From contig JAUYKV010000062.1 of the NCBI GenBank assembly GCA_030699825.1, positions 88,830 through 152,829 on the forward strand: a stretch of DNA of 64,000 nucleotides. The letters run 5' to 3'. Below the pieces are notes generated by a model. The model was not told the DNA's origin. It made no database searches and saw nothing but the letters and a program-made list of their open reading frames with translations. This DNA comes from Pseudomonas sp. (GTDB lineage: Bacteria > Pseudomonadota > Gammaproteobacteria > Pseudomonadales > Pseudomonadaceae). Position 1 is the stretch's first letter, and each line of letters opens with the position of its first letter. A program made the position numbers and the translations under genes. Of the stretch, positions 1-8,672 are shown piece by piece.

Positions 1-7
1 AGCCGAC

Positions 8-334
8 TCAGGCGTCAGTTTTCTGCACGGCATCCTTGATCAGGGTCTGCAGTTCACCCTTCTCGAACATCTCGGCGACGATGTCGCTGCCGCCGACCAG
101 TTCGCCGCCAACCCAGAGCTGCGGGAAGGTCGGCCAGTTGCCGTACTTCGGCAGATTGGCGCGGATTTCCGGATTCTGCAGGATGTCGACATAGGCAAAT
201 TTTTCACCACAGGCCATCACGGCTTGTGCGGCTTTGGAGGAAAAGCCGCACTGCGGGGCATTCGGCGAGCCTTTCATGTACAACAACACGGTGTTGCTGG
301 TGATCTGTTCTTTGATGGTTTCGATGATATCCAT
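8..334 (-). CDS. grxD: Monothiol glutaredoxin, Grx4/GrxD family
   Basis: A 108-residue single-domain CGFS glutaredoxin. The CGFS active site is at residues 29-32, followed by the thioredoxin-fold features WPTFPQLWV and the GG-SDI glutathione-binding turn. Members of this family bind a glutathione-ligated [2Fe-2S] cluster and act as cytoplasmic iron-sulfur carriers rather than as disulfide reductases. The frame is open 40 codons further upstream, but the ATG at 334 is chosen because it is preceded by GAGGTG at a good distance and gives the usual family length. The stop codon lies eight bases from the window edge, so the next gene downstream is not visible. Confidence 0.95.
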   Translation of the reverse strand: MDIIETIKEQITSNTVLLYMKGSPNAPQCGFSSKAAQAVMACGEKFAYVDILQNPEIRANLPKYGNWPTFPQLWVGGELVGGSDIVAEMFEKGELQTLIKDAVQKTDA

Positions 335-629
335 GGGGCACCTCAGGTCTAAACTTCCCGACTCACGGGTCGGCACGGTGGCGGCATTGTAGCGAAAAGC
401 CGAGCGTAATGCTCGGCCTTGGCGAGGCACGGTCAACCCGTAACCCGAATGCAATCCGGGAGGGCGATCGCGGGTTGCGCTGGCGCTTAGCCAGGCTATG
501 GGGGAATGAGGGGATTGAGCCCCGCCATCGAGGCCAGCACAACCTCATGCCTCATCCGCCATTCCTCTCAAGCCCTGGCTGGGCCTACGATGCCGCATAC
601 CTTGCACATGGACATAGGATCTACCGCAG
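335..629. repeat. Intergenic region with a degenerate dispersed repeat
   Basis: No gene is seen between grxD and the oxidoreductase. Positions 446-504 carry the arms GCAATCCGGG and CGGGTTGCGC followed by TTAGCCAGGCTATGGG. The same arrangement recurs in better form at 19373-19430, so this is a diverged copy of a dispersed intergenic repeat. Confidence 0.5.
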
Positions 630-2738
630 TCAGGCGGCCTCCACTTCGACCGGTACGCCATTGAGCGCGGCATTGCCGGACAGGGCATCGAGCTGACGCT
701 CGTCGGTCAGGTCGTTGGCGCTGGCGCCGGGCTGCGCAGCGGCAATGGCCAGTTGTACACCGGGGCGCGCATGGCCCCAGCCGTGGGGCAGACTGACCAC
801 ACCGGCCATCATCTCATCGCTGGCGACCACCTCCACTTCGATCATCCCGACCCGTGAGCGTACCCGCACCAGTTGACCGTCGATCAGGCCGCGCCGATCC
901 AGATCGGCCGGATTCATCAGCAGTTGATGGCGCGGCTTGCCCTTCACCAGGCGGTGGTAGTTGTGCATCCAGGAGTTGTTGCTGCGCACATGGCGACGAC
1001 CGATCAGCAGCAGGCCACCGGCCTCAGGCAGCGGCTGCGCGGCGAAGCGCGGCAGATCGCTCAGGAGCAGAGCCGGAGCGGCCTGGACGTGCTGGCCCGG
1101 GGTGCGCAAACGCGCTGCCAGGTTGGGCTTGAGCGCACCCAGGTCGATGCCATGGGGATGTTCCAACAGCGTGGCCACCGACAACTTATGCTCGGACTGG
1201 TCGCCATAGCGGCCCATGCGCAGGCCCATGTCGATGATTTGCGCCGGCGCCATGGTCGGCTTCAGTTCGACGCCGAGCTTGCCGGCGAAGGCCTTGGCCA
1301 GGCCGACGAAGATTTCCCAGTCGTGCAGCGTGCCGGCCGGCTTATCCAGCACCGGCAGGTTGAAGCGGGCGACGTTGCGCACGGCGAAGCTGTTGAAGGT
1401 CATGTCGTAGTGATCATGCTCCAGCGGCCCGGTGGGCGGCAGGATCAGGTCGGCGTAACGGGTGGTTTCGTTGATATAGGTGTCGATGCTGAGCATGAAC
1501 TCCAGGCCGTCCAGTGCCTGCTCCAGCTGGCGGCCGTTGGGGGTCGAGAGCACCGGGTTGCCGGCGACCGTGACCAGGGCACGAATCTGCCCCTCGCCCG
1601 GCGTCAGCATCTCCTCGGCCAGGGCCGCGACCGGCAGTTCGCCGCCGTATTCCGGCAGGCCGGAGACGCGGCTGCGCCAGCGGTCGAAGTGGGTGCCGGA
1701 GCTGCCGGTGGTCAGGTCGATGGCCGCCTCGGTGCACAGCACCCCGCCCTCGCGGTCGAGGTTGCCGCTGACCAGGTTGATCAACTGGATCAGCCAATGG
1801 CAGAGCGTGCCGAAGGCCTGGGTGGACACGCCCATGCGGCCATAGCACACCGCCTTGTCGGCGGCGGCGAAGTCGCGAGCCAACTGACGAATGGTTGCCG
1901 CCGGAACACCGCAGCGTTCGGCCATGGCCTCGGCGGTGAAGCCAGCGATGGCTTGGCGGGCCTCGTCCAGGCCGGTGACCGGCAGATGGCTGGCGCGGGT
2001 CAGGCCTTCTTCGAACAGGGTATTGAGCAGGCCGAACAGCAGCGCGGCATCCTCGCCCGGACGCACGAACAGGTGCTGATCGGCAATCGCCGCGGTCTCG
2101 CTGCGGCGCGGATCGACCACCACCACCTTGCCGCCGCGCGCCTTGATCGCCTTCAGGCGCTTCTCCACATCCGGCACGGTCATGATGCTGCCGTTGGAGG
2201 CCAGCGGGTTGCCGCCGAGGATCAGCATGAAGTCGGTGTGGTCGATATCGCAGATCGGCAGCAGGAAGCCGTGGCCGTACATCTGCAGGCTGACCAGGTG
2301 ATGGGGCAGTTGATCCACCGAGGTGGCGGAAAAGCGGCTGCGGGTTTTGAGCAGGCCGAGGAAGTAGTTGCTGTGGGTCAACAACCCATAGTTATGCACG
2401 CTGGGGTTGCCCTGGTAGCTGGCCACGGCATTGGCGCCATGCCGCGCCTGGATATCGCCGAGGCGCTCGGCAACCAGAGCAAAGGCTTCATCCCACTCGA
2501 TCGCCTGCCACTGGCTGCCGACCCGGCGCATGGGCTGGCGCAAACGGTCGGGATCGTTCTGGATATCCTGCAGGGCCACGGCCTTGGGGCAGATATGACC
2601 GCGACTGAAGCTGTCCAGGACGTCGCCCTTGATCGAATGGATCCGGGTCGAGCCGTCAGCCTGCAGCTCGGTCACGATGGTCAGGCCACAGATGGCCTCG
2701 CACAGATGGCACGCACGGTGGTGGAGGGTCTTGGTCAT
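630..2738 (-). CDS. Molybdopterin-dependent oxidoreductase (formate dehydrogenase / nitrate reductase superfamily)
   Basis: A 702-residue protein of the DMSO-reductase superfamily. Cys10, Cys13, Cys17 and Cys50 form the N-terminal CxxC-x3-C...C site expected to bind [4Fe-4S]. They are followed by the molybdopterin guanine dinucleotide domains (for example GGNPLASNG and VVVDPRRSE) and a C-terminal MopB-type barrel (MNPADLDRRGL, LPHGWGH). There is no twin-arginine signal, so a cytoplasmic location is likely. No obvious electron-transfer subunit lies nearby, so the substrate cannot be assigned. The ATG at 2738 has GAGG upstream. It is divergent from argF across a 315-bp gap. Confidence 0.85.
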   Translation of the reverse strand: MTKTLHHRACHLCEAICGLTIVTELQADGSTRIHSIKGDVLDSFSRGHICPKAVALQDIQNDPDRLRQPMRRVGSQWQAIEWDEAFALVAERLGDIQARHGANAVASYQGNPSVHNYGLLTHSNYFLGLLKTRSRFSATSVDQLPHHLVSLQMYGHGFLLPICDIDHTDFMLILGGNPLASNGSIMTVPDVEKRLKAIKARGGKVVVVDPRRSETAAIADQHLFVRPGEDAALLFGLLNTLFEEGLTRASHLPVTGLDEARQAIAGFTAEAMAERCGVPAATIRQLARDFAAADKAVCYGRMGVSTQAFGTLCHWLIQLINLVSGNLDREGGVLCTEAAIDLTTGSSGTHFDRWRSRVSGLPEYGGELPVAALAEEMLTPGEGQIRALVTVAGNPVLSTPNGRQLEQALDGLEFMLSIDTYINETTRYADLILPPTGPLEHDHYDMTFNSFAVRNVARFNLPVLDKPAGTLHDWEIFVGLAKAFAGKLGVELKPTMAPAQIIDMGLRMGRYGDQSEHKLSVATLLEHPHGIDLGALKPNLAARLRTPGQHVQAAPALLLSDLPRFAAQPLPEAGGLLLIGRRHVRSNNSWMHNYHRLVKGKPRHQLLMNPADLDRRGLIDGQLVRVRSRVGMIEVEVVASDEMMAGVVSLPHGWGHARPGVQLAIAAAQPGASANDLTDERQLDALSGNAALNGVPVEVEAA

Positions 2739-3053
2739 GGCCTGGCCTCATCTTCTTGTTCAAAACGACCGCGATGGTCGGCACGCACATGACTATGGAG
2801 ACTGGCGGGGGACGGCACCAGCAGCGTTCGCCTGGTGAATCGACCGGCATCATGCCGGCCGATTCGACACAGCCACGCCGCGGTTCTGAACAGACATGAA
2901 CATCCGGACAATTTGCGCCTGCTCGGCATTTCCTTATAAGATCGCGCCTTCCCCGTTTCGTCGCACTGTGCGGCTCCCAGCCGTAGGTTCTGCCGTTTTC
3001 CCTGTTAAACCCGGCCCTTGAACCTGCGCCCTGTTGTCAAAAGGTAGTTAACG
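2739..3053. promoter_or_regulatory. Divergent intergenic region with a probable argF promoter
   Basis: This 315-bp region separates the leftward oxidoreductase gene from argF. A plausible sigma-70 promoter for argF is TTGCGC (2913-2918), a 16-bp spacer and TATAAG (2935-2940). ArgR commonly controls argF in pseudomonads, but I could not identify a convincing ArgR operator by eye. No further gene was seen. Confidence 0.4.
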
Positions 3054-3974
3054 ATGAGCGCAAGACACTTTCTCTCGCTGAAGGACTGCACACCGCAAGA
3101 ACTGGTGAGCCTGATCCGCCGCGGCATGGAGCTGAAGGACTTGCGCAACCGTGGCGTGCTGTTCGAGCCGCTGAAGAACCGCGTGCTGGGAATGATTTTC
3201 GAGAAAGCCTCGACCCGTACCCGCCTGTCGTTCGAGGCGGGCATGATCCAACTGGGTGGCCAGGCGATCTTCCTTTCGCCACGCGACACCCAGCTCGGCC
3301 GCGGCGAACCGATCGGCGATGCCGCCATCGTCATGTCGCGCATGCTCGATGCGGTGATGATCCGCACCTTTGCCCACAGCACCCTGACCGAGTTCGCGGC
3401 GAATTCGCGGGTACCGGTGATCAACGGCCTGTCCGACGACCTGCACCCCTGCCAGCTACTGGCCGACATGCAGACCTTCCACGAGCAGCGCGGCAGCATC
3501 AAAGGCAAGACCGTGGCCTGGATCGGCGATGGCAACAACATGTGCAACTCTTATATAGAAGCGGCCGAGCAATTCGACTTCCGACTGCGCGTCGCCTGCC
3601 CCGAGGGCTACGAACCGCCCGCCGGGTTCCTGGCCACTGCCGGCGATCGGGTGCAAGTCCTGCGCGACCCGCGCGAGGCGGTGGCCGGCGCACACCTGGT
3701 GAGCACCGATGTCTGGGCCTCGATGGGCCAGGAGGAAGAGATCGCCGAGCGCCTCAAGCTGTTCGCCCCCTATCAGGTCAACCGTGCCCTGCTCGATGCC
3801 GCCGCCGCAGACGTGCTGTTCCTGCACTGCCTGCCAGCCCACCGTGGCGAGGAAATCAGTCAGGATCTACTCGACGACCCGCGCTCAGCGGCCTGGGATC
3901 AAGCGGAAAACCGCCTGCATGCGCAGAAGGCCTTGCTCGAGTTTCTGGTCGAGCCGGCGTACCACCACGCATGA
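3054..3974 (+). CDS. argF: Ornithine carbamoyltransferase (anabolic)
   Basis: A 306-residue enzyme converting carbamoyl phosphate and ornithine to citrulline in arginine biosynthesis. The diagnostic carbamoyl-phosphate motif STRTR is at residues 53-57, HPCQ at 131-134 and the ornithine-loop motif HCLP at 258-261. The length is standard. The stop overlaps the ATG of the following ABC ATPase by four bases (ATGA), so the two are probably translationally coupled. From memory, the same argF/ABC-ATPase order exists in P. aeruginosa, which supports assignment as the anabolic enzyme rather than catabolic ArcB. Confidence 0.96.
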   Translation: MSARHFLSLKDCTPQELVSLIRRGMELKDLRNRGVLFEPLKNRVLGMIFEKASTRTRLSFEAGMIQLGGQAIFLSPRDTQLGRGEPIGDAAIVMSRMLDAVMIRTFAHSTLTEFAANSRVPVINGLSDDLHPCQLLADMQTFHEQRGSIKGKTVAWIGDGNNMCNSYIEAAEQFDFRLRVACPEGYEPPAGFLATAGDRVQVLRDPREAVAGAHLVSTDVWASMGQEEEIAERLKLFAPYQVNRALLDAAAADVLFLHCLPAHRGEEISQDLLDDPRSAAWDQAENRLHAQKALLEFLVEPAYHHA

Positions 3975-5080
3975 GCCAACCCCTGCTGCTGAACCTGCGC
4001 GACCTGAGCTGTGGTTACAACGAACACAAGGTGGTGCAGGACCTCAACCTGCACCTCAATGCCGGCGACATCGGCTGCCTGCTCGGCCCGTCCGGTTGTG
4101 GCAAGACCACCACCCTGCGCGCCATCGCCGGCTTCGAACCGGTGGCCGAAGGCGAGATCCAGTTGGCCGACGAAGTGATCTCCCGCGCCGGTTTTACCCT
4201 GGCCCCGGAGAAGCGCCGGATCGGCATGGTGTTCCAGGATTACGCGCTGTTTCCGCACCTGAGCGTGGCCGAGAACGTCGCCTTCGGTATTCGCCAGCAG
4301 GCCAACTGCCAACGCATCACCGACGAACTGCTGGAACTGGTCAAACTCGGCCACCTGGGCAAGCGCCATCCCCACGAGCTGTCCGGCGGCCAGCAACAAC
4401 GCGTGGCCCTGGCCCGCGCCCTGGCCCCGGAGCCGCGCCTGCTGCTGCTCGACGAACCTTTCTCCAACCTCGATGGCGAGTTGCGTCGACGCCTGAGTCA
4501 CGAGGTCCGCGACATCCTCAAGGCCCGCGGCACCAGCGCCATCCTGGTGACTCACGATCAGGAAGAGGCCTTCGCCGTCAGCGATCATGTCGGGGTCTTT
4601 CATGAGGGGCGACTGCAGCAGTGGGACACCCCGTACAACCTCTACCACGAGCCGCTGACGCCATTCGTCGCCAGCTTCATCGGCCAGGGCTACTTCATCC
4701 GCGGCCAGTTGCTCAGCCCCGATTCAGTGCAGACCGAACTCGGCCTGATTCGCGGTAACCGCGCCTACACTTGGGCCAGCGGCAGCGCGGTGGATGTGCT
4801 GCTGCGCCCGGACGATATCGTCTACGACCCCAACAGCGAACTGAAAGCGCTGATTGTCGGCAAGACCTTCCTCGGCGCCGCCACCCTGTATCGCCTGCAA
4901 CTGGCCACCGGCAGCCTGCTGGAATCGCTGTTCCCCAGCCATGCCGACCTCCAGCCCGGGACCAACGTCGGCATCCGCGTGGCTGCCGATCACCTGGTGG
5001 TGTTCCCCGCCCCCGGTAGCATCGCCGCCCAGGTCAAGCTGGGCGATTCCGGCGTGCGCCGCTACAGCAGCGCCAGCTGA
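3971..5080 (+). CDS. ABC transporter ATP-binding protein, FbpC/PotA-like
   Basis: A 369-residue ATPase with Walker [10 protein letters not shown] (39-47), signature LSGGQQQR (137-144), Walker B LLLLDEP (157-163) and the switch histidine in [11 protein letters not shown]-terminal TOBE-like extension follows, typical of importers of iron(III), sulfate, polyamine or maltose type. The start is the ATG overlapping the argF stop. No permease or binding protein is adjacent, so the ATPase must find its membrane partner elsewhere; the transported substrate is unknown. Coupling to argF may be merely positional. Confidence 0.85.
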   Translation: MSQPLLLNLRDLSCGYNEHKVVQDLNLHLNAGDIGCLLGPSGCGKTTTLRAIAGFEPVAEGEIQLADEVISRAGFTLAPEKRRIGMVFQDYALFPHLSVAENVAFGIRQQANCQRITDELLELVKLGHLGKRHPHELSGGQQQRVALARALAPEPRLLLLDEPFSNLDGELRRRLSHEVRDILKARGTSAILVTHDQEEAFAVSDHVGVFHEGRLQQWDTPYNLYHEPLTPFVASFIGQGYFIRGQLLSPDSVQTELGLIRGNRAYTWASGSAVDVLLRPDDIVYDPNSELKALIVGKTFLGAATLYRLQLATGSLLESLFPSHADLQPGTNVGIRVAADHLVVFPAPGSIAAQVKLGDSGVRRYSSAS

Positions 5081-5111
5081 GTCCGGGCGCAGGATGAATG
5101 TCGGAGATCAA

Positions 5112-5258
5112 CGCTGCACTGTCTGCGGCGAGTGACACCCTGATATGAATTGTGGACTGCCAGGCCATAGGGCGGCTTCGGCGCGCAGCGACAACCCGCC
5201 AGCTTTTGGGTCGCGCCGATAATCCATGGTGCACTGCCTGCGGCGAGTGACACCCTGC
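5112..5258. repeat. Dispersed intergenic repeat R1: one partial and one complete copy
   Basis: Between the convergent ABC ATPase and glpK genes, a partial tail copy (5112-5142, GCACTGTCTGCGGCGAGTG) precedes a full copy at 5168-5258. The full copy begins TAGGGCGG, passes through GCAGCGACAACCCGCCAGC and ends CTGCGGCGAGTGACACCCT. A close relative lies at 8325-8434, with tails or heads at 42745-42788 and 57323-57350. It has no coding capacity and is a family of small non-autonomous or structural repeats. Confidence 0.7.
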
Positions 5259-5310
5259 GGGCACTGTGAGGTTTTTTCGCGATGTTGGCTCATCCTTCTT
5301 TCCCCATCTC

Positions 5311-6798
5311 TCAACCCTCGCTACGCACCCGCTGCACGGCATCCAGCCAGCCGTGGTAAAGCTTGCTGCGGTGCTCCGCACTCATCCGCGGCTCGAAGCG
5401 CTGCTGGCGCTGCCAATGCCCGGCGATCTCGTCGAGATCGCGGTAGACGCCCGCCTTGAGCCCGGCCAGGTAGGCCACGCCGAGGGCAGTGGTTTCAGTG
5501 ACCTCGGGGCGCTCGACCGGCACCCCGAGGATGTCGGCGAGAAACTGCATGACCCAGTTGTTCTCCACCATGCCGCCATCCACCCGCAGCGCGCTCGGCT
5601 CGGCGGCGCCGTCCTGACGCATGGCCTCGAGCAGGTCGCGGGTCTGGTAGCAGACCGACTGCAGGCCGGCGGTGACGATTTCCTTGATCCCGGTGTCGCG
5701 GGTCAGGCCGAAGATCGCGCCGCGCGCCTTCGGATCCCAGTAAGGCGCGCCCAGGCCGGTAAACGCCGGCACCAGGTAGACCCCGCAGGCATCGCCGGTC
5801 TGCTCGGCCAGGGCCTCGCTGTCGCGCGCATGGCTGATCAACTTGATGCCGTCACGCAGCCACTGCACCGCCGCGCCGGCAACGAAGATGCTGCCCTCCA
5901 CCGCATAGGTGACCTTGCCGTCCAGGCGGTAACCGACGGTGGTGAGCAGACGGTTTTTCGAGGCCACCGGAGTCGCGCCGGTGTTCTGGATCATGAAGCA
6001 GCCGGTGCCGTAGGTGCTCTTGACCATGCCCGGCTGGAAACAGGTCTGACCGATCAGCGCGGCCTGCTGATCGCCGGCCATGCCCAGCACCGGAATCGGC
6101 GCACCGAGCAGCTCGGCCTCGATGATGCCGAAGTCGGCGGCGCAATCCAGCACCTCGGGCAACAGACTGGGCGGAATGTCCAGCAACGCCAGCATCTCTG
6201 CATCCCACTGCTGGGTATGGATATTGAACAGCAGGGTGCGCGAGGCATTGGTCGCGTCGGTCTTGTGCGACTTGCCGCCGGTCAGGCGCCACAGCAGGAA
6301 GCTGTCCACGGTGCCGAAGCGCAGTTCGCCACGCTCGGCCCGCACCCGCGCGCCGGCGACGTTATCGAGGATCCAGCGCAACTTGGTGCCGGAGAAATAG
6401 GGGTCGATCAGCAGGCCGGTATTGGCCGCCACTGTCGCCTCGTGGCCGGCGGCCTTGAGCTCGGCACAGTAATCGGCGGTGCGCCGGTCCTGCCAGACGA
6501 TGGCCGGATGAATCGGGATGCCGGTCGCAGCGTCCCACACCAGGGTAGTCTCACGCTGGTTGGTGATGCCGATGGCGGCGATCTGGCTGGCCGCCAGGCC
6601 GCCCTGTTTCAACGCCGCACGGCAGACCTCGAGGGTGCTCTGCCAGATTTCCTCGCCGTCGTGCTCGACCCAGCCGTCCTGCGGAAAGTACTGTTTGAAC
6701 TCCTGCTGCGCTCGCGCCAGCGGCTGGCCCTGGGTATTGAAGACGATGGCGCGGCTGCTGGTGGTACCTTGGTCGATGGCGAGCAGGTAGTCGGACAT
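5311..6798 (-). CDS. glpK: Glycerol kinase
   Basis: A 495-residue FGGY-family kinase that phosphorylates glycerol to sn-glycerol 3-phosphate, the substrate of GlpD encoded 1.9 kb away. The N-terminal ATPase loop DQGTTSSRA (residues 9-17) and the motifs [18 protein letters not shown] and [12 protein letters not shown] are characteristic. The ATG at 6798 has AAGGAA upstream. The glycerol facilitator gene glpF, often beside glpK, is absent here; a YbaK-type gene lies upstream in the same orientation instead. It is convergent with the ABC ATPase. Confidence 0.97.
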   Translation of the reverse strand: MSDYLLAIDQGTTSSRAIVFNTQGQPLARAQQEFKQYFPQDGWVEHDGEEIWQSTLEVCRAALKQGGLAASQIAAIGITNQRETTLVWDAATGIPIHPAIVWQDRRTADYCAELKAAGHEATVAANTGLLIDPYFSGTKLRWILDNVAGARVRAERGELRFGTVDSFLLWRLTGGKSHKTDATNASRTLLFNIHTQQWDAEMLALLDIPPSLLPEVLDCAADFGIIEAELLGAPIPVLGMAGDQQAALIGQTCFQPGMVKSTYGTGCFMIQNTGATPVASKNRLLTTVGYRLDGKVTYAVEGSIFVAGAAVQWLRDGIKLISHARDSEALAEQTGDACGVYLVPAFTGLGAPYWDPKARGAIFGLTRDTGIKEIVTAGLQSVCYQTRDLLEAMRQDGAAEPSALRVDGGMVENNWVMQFLADILGVPVERPEVTETTALGVAYLAGLKAGVYRDLDEIAGHWQRQQRFEPRMSAEHRSKLYHGWLDAVQRVRSEG

Positions 6799-6860
6799 GT
6801 GGATTCCTTGTTGTTATGCGGATAGATCAAGTAGCGCCATAGTGGGCCGGGACGCGCGGC

Positions 6861-7331
6861 TCATTGCCGGCCGATGACGGCGAAACCGGCCTGGGTCAGT
6901 TGCGCCAGCACCTCGGCCGCCAGTTCCACCTCCAGCCCACGCCGCCCGGCGCTGACGAAAATGGTTGGATACTGTTGCGCCGAGGCGTCGATATAGGTGC
7001 GCAGCCGCTTCTTCTGCCCCAGCGGGCTGATGCCGCCGAGCAGATAGCCGGTGGCGCGTTGCGCCGCCGCGGGGTCGGCCATGTCGGCCTTCTTCACCCC
7101 GGCGGCCTGGGCCAGGGCCTTCAGGTCGAGGCTGCCGGCCACCGGCACCACGGCCACCAGCAATTCGCCTTTTTCGCTGGCCGCGAGTAGGGTCTTGAAC
7201 ACCCGCAGCGGCTCGAGATCGAGTTTTTCAGCCGCCTCCAGGCCATAGGAAGCGGCCTTGGGATCATGGCTGTAGCTGTGCACCCGATGGGCAGCCTTAT
7301 GTTTTTTCAGTAGATCGATAGCGGGAGTCAT
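6861..7331 (-). CDS. ybaK: Cys-tRNA(Pro)/Cys-tRNA(Cys) deacylase, YbaK/EbsC family
   Basis: A 156-residue single-domain trans-editing protein. Family members hydrolyse Cys-tRNA(Pro) formed by misacylation. Family features include the VFKTLLA stretch, the catalytic-lysine region, VAGSLDLKALA and the GGISPLGQKK motif. The ATG at 7331 is preferred. An in-frame TTG six codons upstream (7349) is possible, but neither start has a clear Shine-Dalgarno sequence. The gene lies between glpK and glpR, transcribed like glpK. An ATGTTCGA half-site like that of GlpR covers its start codon. Confidence 0.85.
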   Translation of the reverse strand: MTPAIDLLKKHKAAHRVHSYSHDPKAASYGLEAAEKLDLEPLRVFKTLLAASEKGELLVAVVPVAGSLDLKALAQAAGVKKADMADPAAAQRATGYLLGGISPLGQKKRLRTYIDASAQQYPTIFVSAGRRGLEVELAAEVLAQLTQAGFAVIGRQ

Positions 7332-7502
7332 GTTCGAATGTGAAAACAATTGATGAAGTCTGCGTACCTTAGCCGAAAAAACTGCCAGGAGCAGTTTTTA
7401 ACGTCGCGCAGCGACGGCCCGAGGGTGGCCGCCATGGATGGCAGGCCATAAAATTTGCCGAACGGCAGCCTATAATGCCGTGCACAACAAGGATCGCTCC
7501 CC

Positions 7503-8261
7503 ATGACCCTGGCACCGCGCCAACACGACATTCTCAACCTCGCCCGCGAGCGTGGCTACGTCAGCATCGACGAACTGGCCCAGGCCTTTGCCGTCACTCC
7601 GCAGACCATCCGCCGCGACATCAACCAGCTGGCCGAGCAGGGCCTGCTGCGGCGCACCCATGGCGGCGCGGCGAGCGAAGCCTCGAGCACCCAGAACACC
7701 GCCTACGCTATGCGCGCCGGACAGATGCGCGAGGAGAAGCAGCGCATCGCCGAGGCCATCGCCACGCACATTCCCGACCACGCCTCGTTGTTCATCAACA
7801 TCGGTACCACCACCGAAGCGATCGCCCGCGAATTGCTCAAGCGCAAGAGCCTGAAGATCATCACCAACAACCTGCACGTCGCTGCTCAGCTTAGCGCCAA
7901 GGCAGATTTCGAGGTGCTGGTGGCCGGCGGCACGGTGCGCAGCGACGGCGGTATCGTCGGCCAGGCGACGGTGGATTTCATCCAGCAGTTCAAGGTCGAC
8001 TTCGCTCTGGTCGGCATCAGCGGCATCGACGAGGACGGCAGCCTGCTCGACTTCGACTACCAGGAGGTGCGGGTGTCCCAGGCGATCATCGACAATGCCC
8101 GTCAGGTTTTTCTCGCCGCCGACTCGAGCAAATTCGGGCGCAATGCCGTGGTGCGTCTGGGCTCGATCACCCTGGTCGACCGCGTGTTCACCGACGCACC
8201 GCCCTCAGTGACGATCAGCCGCCTGCTGGCCGAGCACGAGGTGCAGCTGGATCTGGTCTGA
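7503..8261 (+). CDS. glpR: Glycerol-3-phosphate regulon repressor, DeoR family
   Basis: A 252-residue DeoR-type regulator. An N-terminal winged helix-turn-helix (about residues 6-58, with [19 protein letters not shown]) is followed by the family motif RRTHGGA and a sugar-phosphate sensor domain ([22 protein letters not shown]). GlpR represses glycerol genes and is released by glycerol 3-phosphate. AAGGATC precedes the ATG. It is followed by glpD, whose upstream region carries a strong GlpR-type operator at 8621-8640. Confidence 0.94.
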   Translation: MTLAPRQHDILNLARERGYVSIDELAQAFAVTPQTIRRDINQLAEQGLLRRTHGGAASEASSTQNTAYAMRAGQMREEKQRIAEAIATHIPDHASLFINIGTTTEAIARELLKRKSLKIITNNLHVAAQLSAKADFEVLVAGGTVRSDGGIVGQATVDFIQQFKVDFALVGISGIDEDGSLLDFDYQEVRVSQAIIDNARQVFLAADSSKFGRNAVVRLGSITLVDRVFTDAPPSVTISRLLAEHEVQLDLV

Positions 8262-8324
8262 ACGGCTGTGAAAAAACTCTCGCCTACTGCGACCGCTGCA
8301 AACATCGGTAGTCCGTTCGGAACG

Positions 8325-8434
8325 TAGGGCGGCCGGGGCGCCGTCCGTTCGGAGCGCAGCGACAACCCGCCAGCTTTATGCCGCGCCGCTGAGCCATGGT
8401 GCACTGCCTGCGGCGAGTGACACCCTACGGATCG
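8325..8434. repeat. Dispersed intergenic repeat R1, complete copy
   Basis: This 110-bp element starts TAGGGCGG, includes GGAGCGCAGCGACAACCCGC and ends GCGGCGAGTGACACCCT. It matches the copy at 5168-5258 almost base for base, apart from an extra block of about 20 bp near its left end. It is followed directly (8433-8482) by a second motif ending ATATTTTTACAACCGCC, which recurs inverted at 63637-63678. Confidence 0.7.
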
Positions 8435-8482
8435 CCAAAAACGCCGGCTGCGGCGTTGCGCTCGATATTTTTACAACCGCCG
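8433..8482. repeat. Short dispersed motif, paired with an inverted copy near fadD
   Basis: The stretch reads CAAAAACGC..., then GCGCTCGATATTTTTACAA, then CCGCC. The inverse of 63637-63678 reads CAAAAACGC..., then GCGCCTGATATTTTTACAA, then CCGCC. The shared order and spacing over about 45 bp indicate one repeat family. Confidence 0.45.
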
Positions 8483-8620
8483 GGCGTGTAAAAAACGCTC
8501 GGCGGCTGCGACCAGTGGCTTCACCAGCGCCAAGCGGCAAACCATCCCGGGAACATTCAACAACCACTCGGCAGCAAAATCGTGCGGCGGGCTGGCGAAG
8601 CCGGGCATATTCGACTAGCA

Positions 8621-8640
8621 TATTTTCGAAACCGAACATA
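8621..8640. promoter_or_regulatory. GlpR operator upstream of glpD
   Basis: The 20-bp sequence TATTTTCGAAACCGAACATA fits the enterobacterial GlpR consensus, which as I remember it is WATKTTCGWTAWCGAACATW, at 18 of 20 positions. It lies 33-52 bp upstream of the glpD start, where bound repressor would block transcription. The rest of the 8262-8672 gap holds repeat copies and no gene. Confidence 0.7.
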
Positions 8641-8672
8641 ACCAAGTTCACTTTCGACTTTACGGTGCCGCC

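Noticed and set aside
873..2792. Very long open frame opposite the molybdopterin oxidoreductase
   Set aside because: Gln/His/Ala/Gly-rich composition without any family motif; it is the mirror of a GC-rich gene whose own motifs are clear.
2950..2990. TCGCACTGTGCGG segment as an ArgR operator for argF
   Set aside because: The match to the ArgR consensus is too weak to judge by eye.
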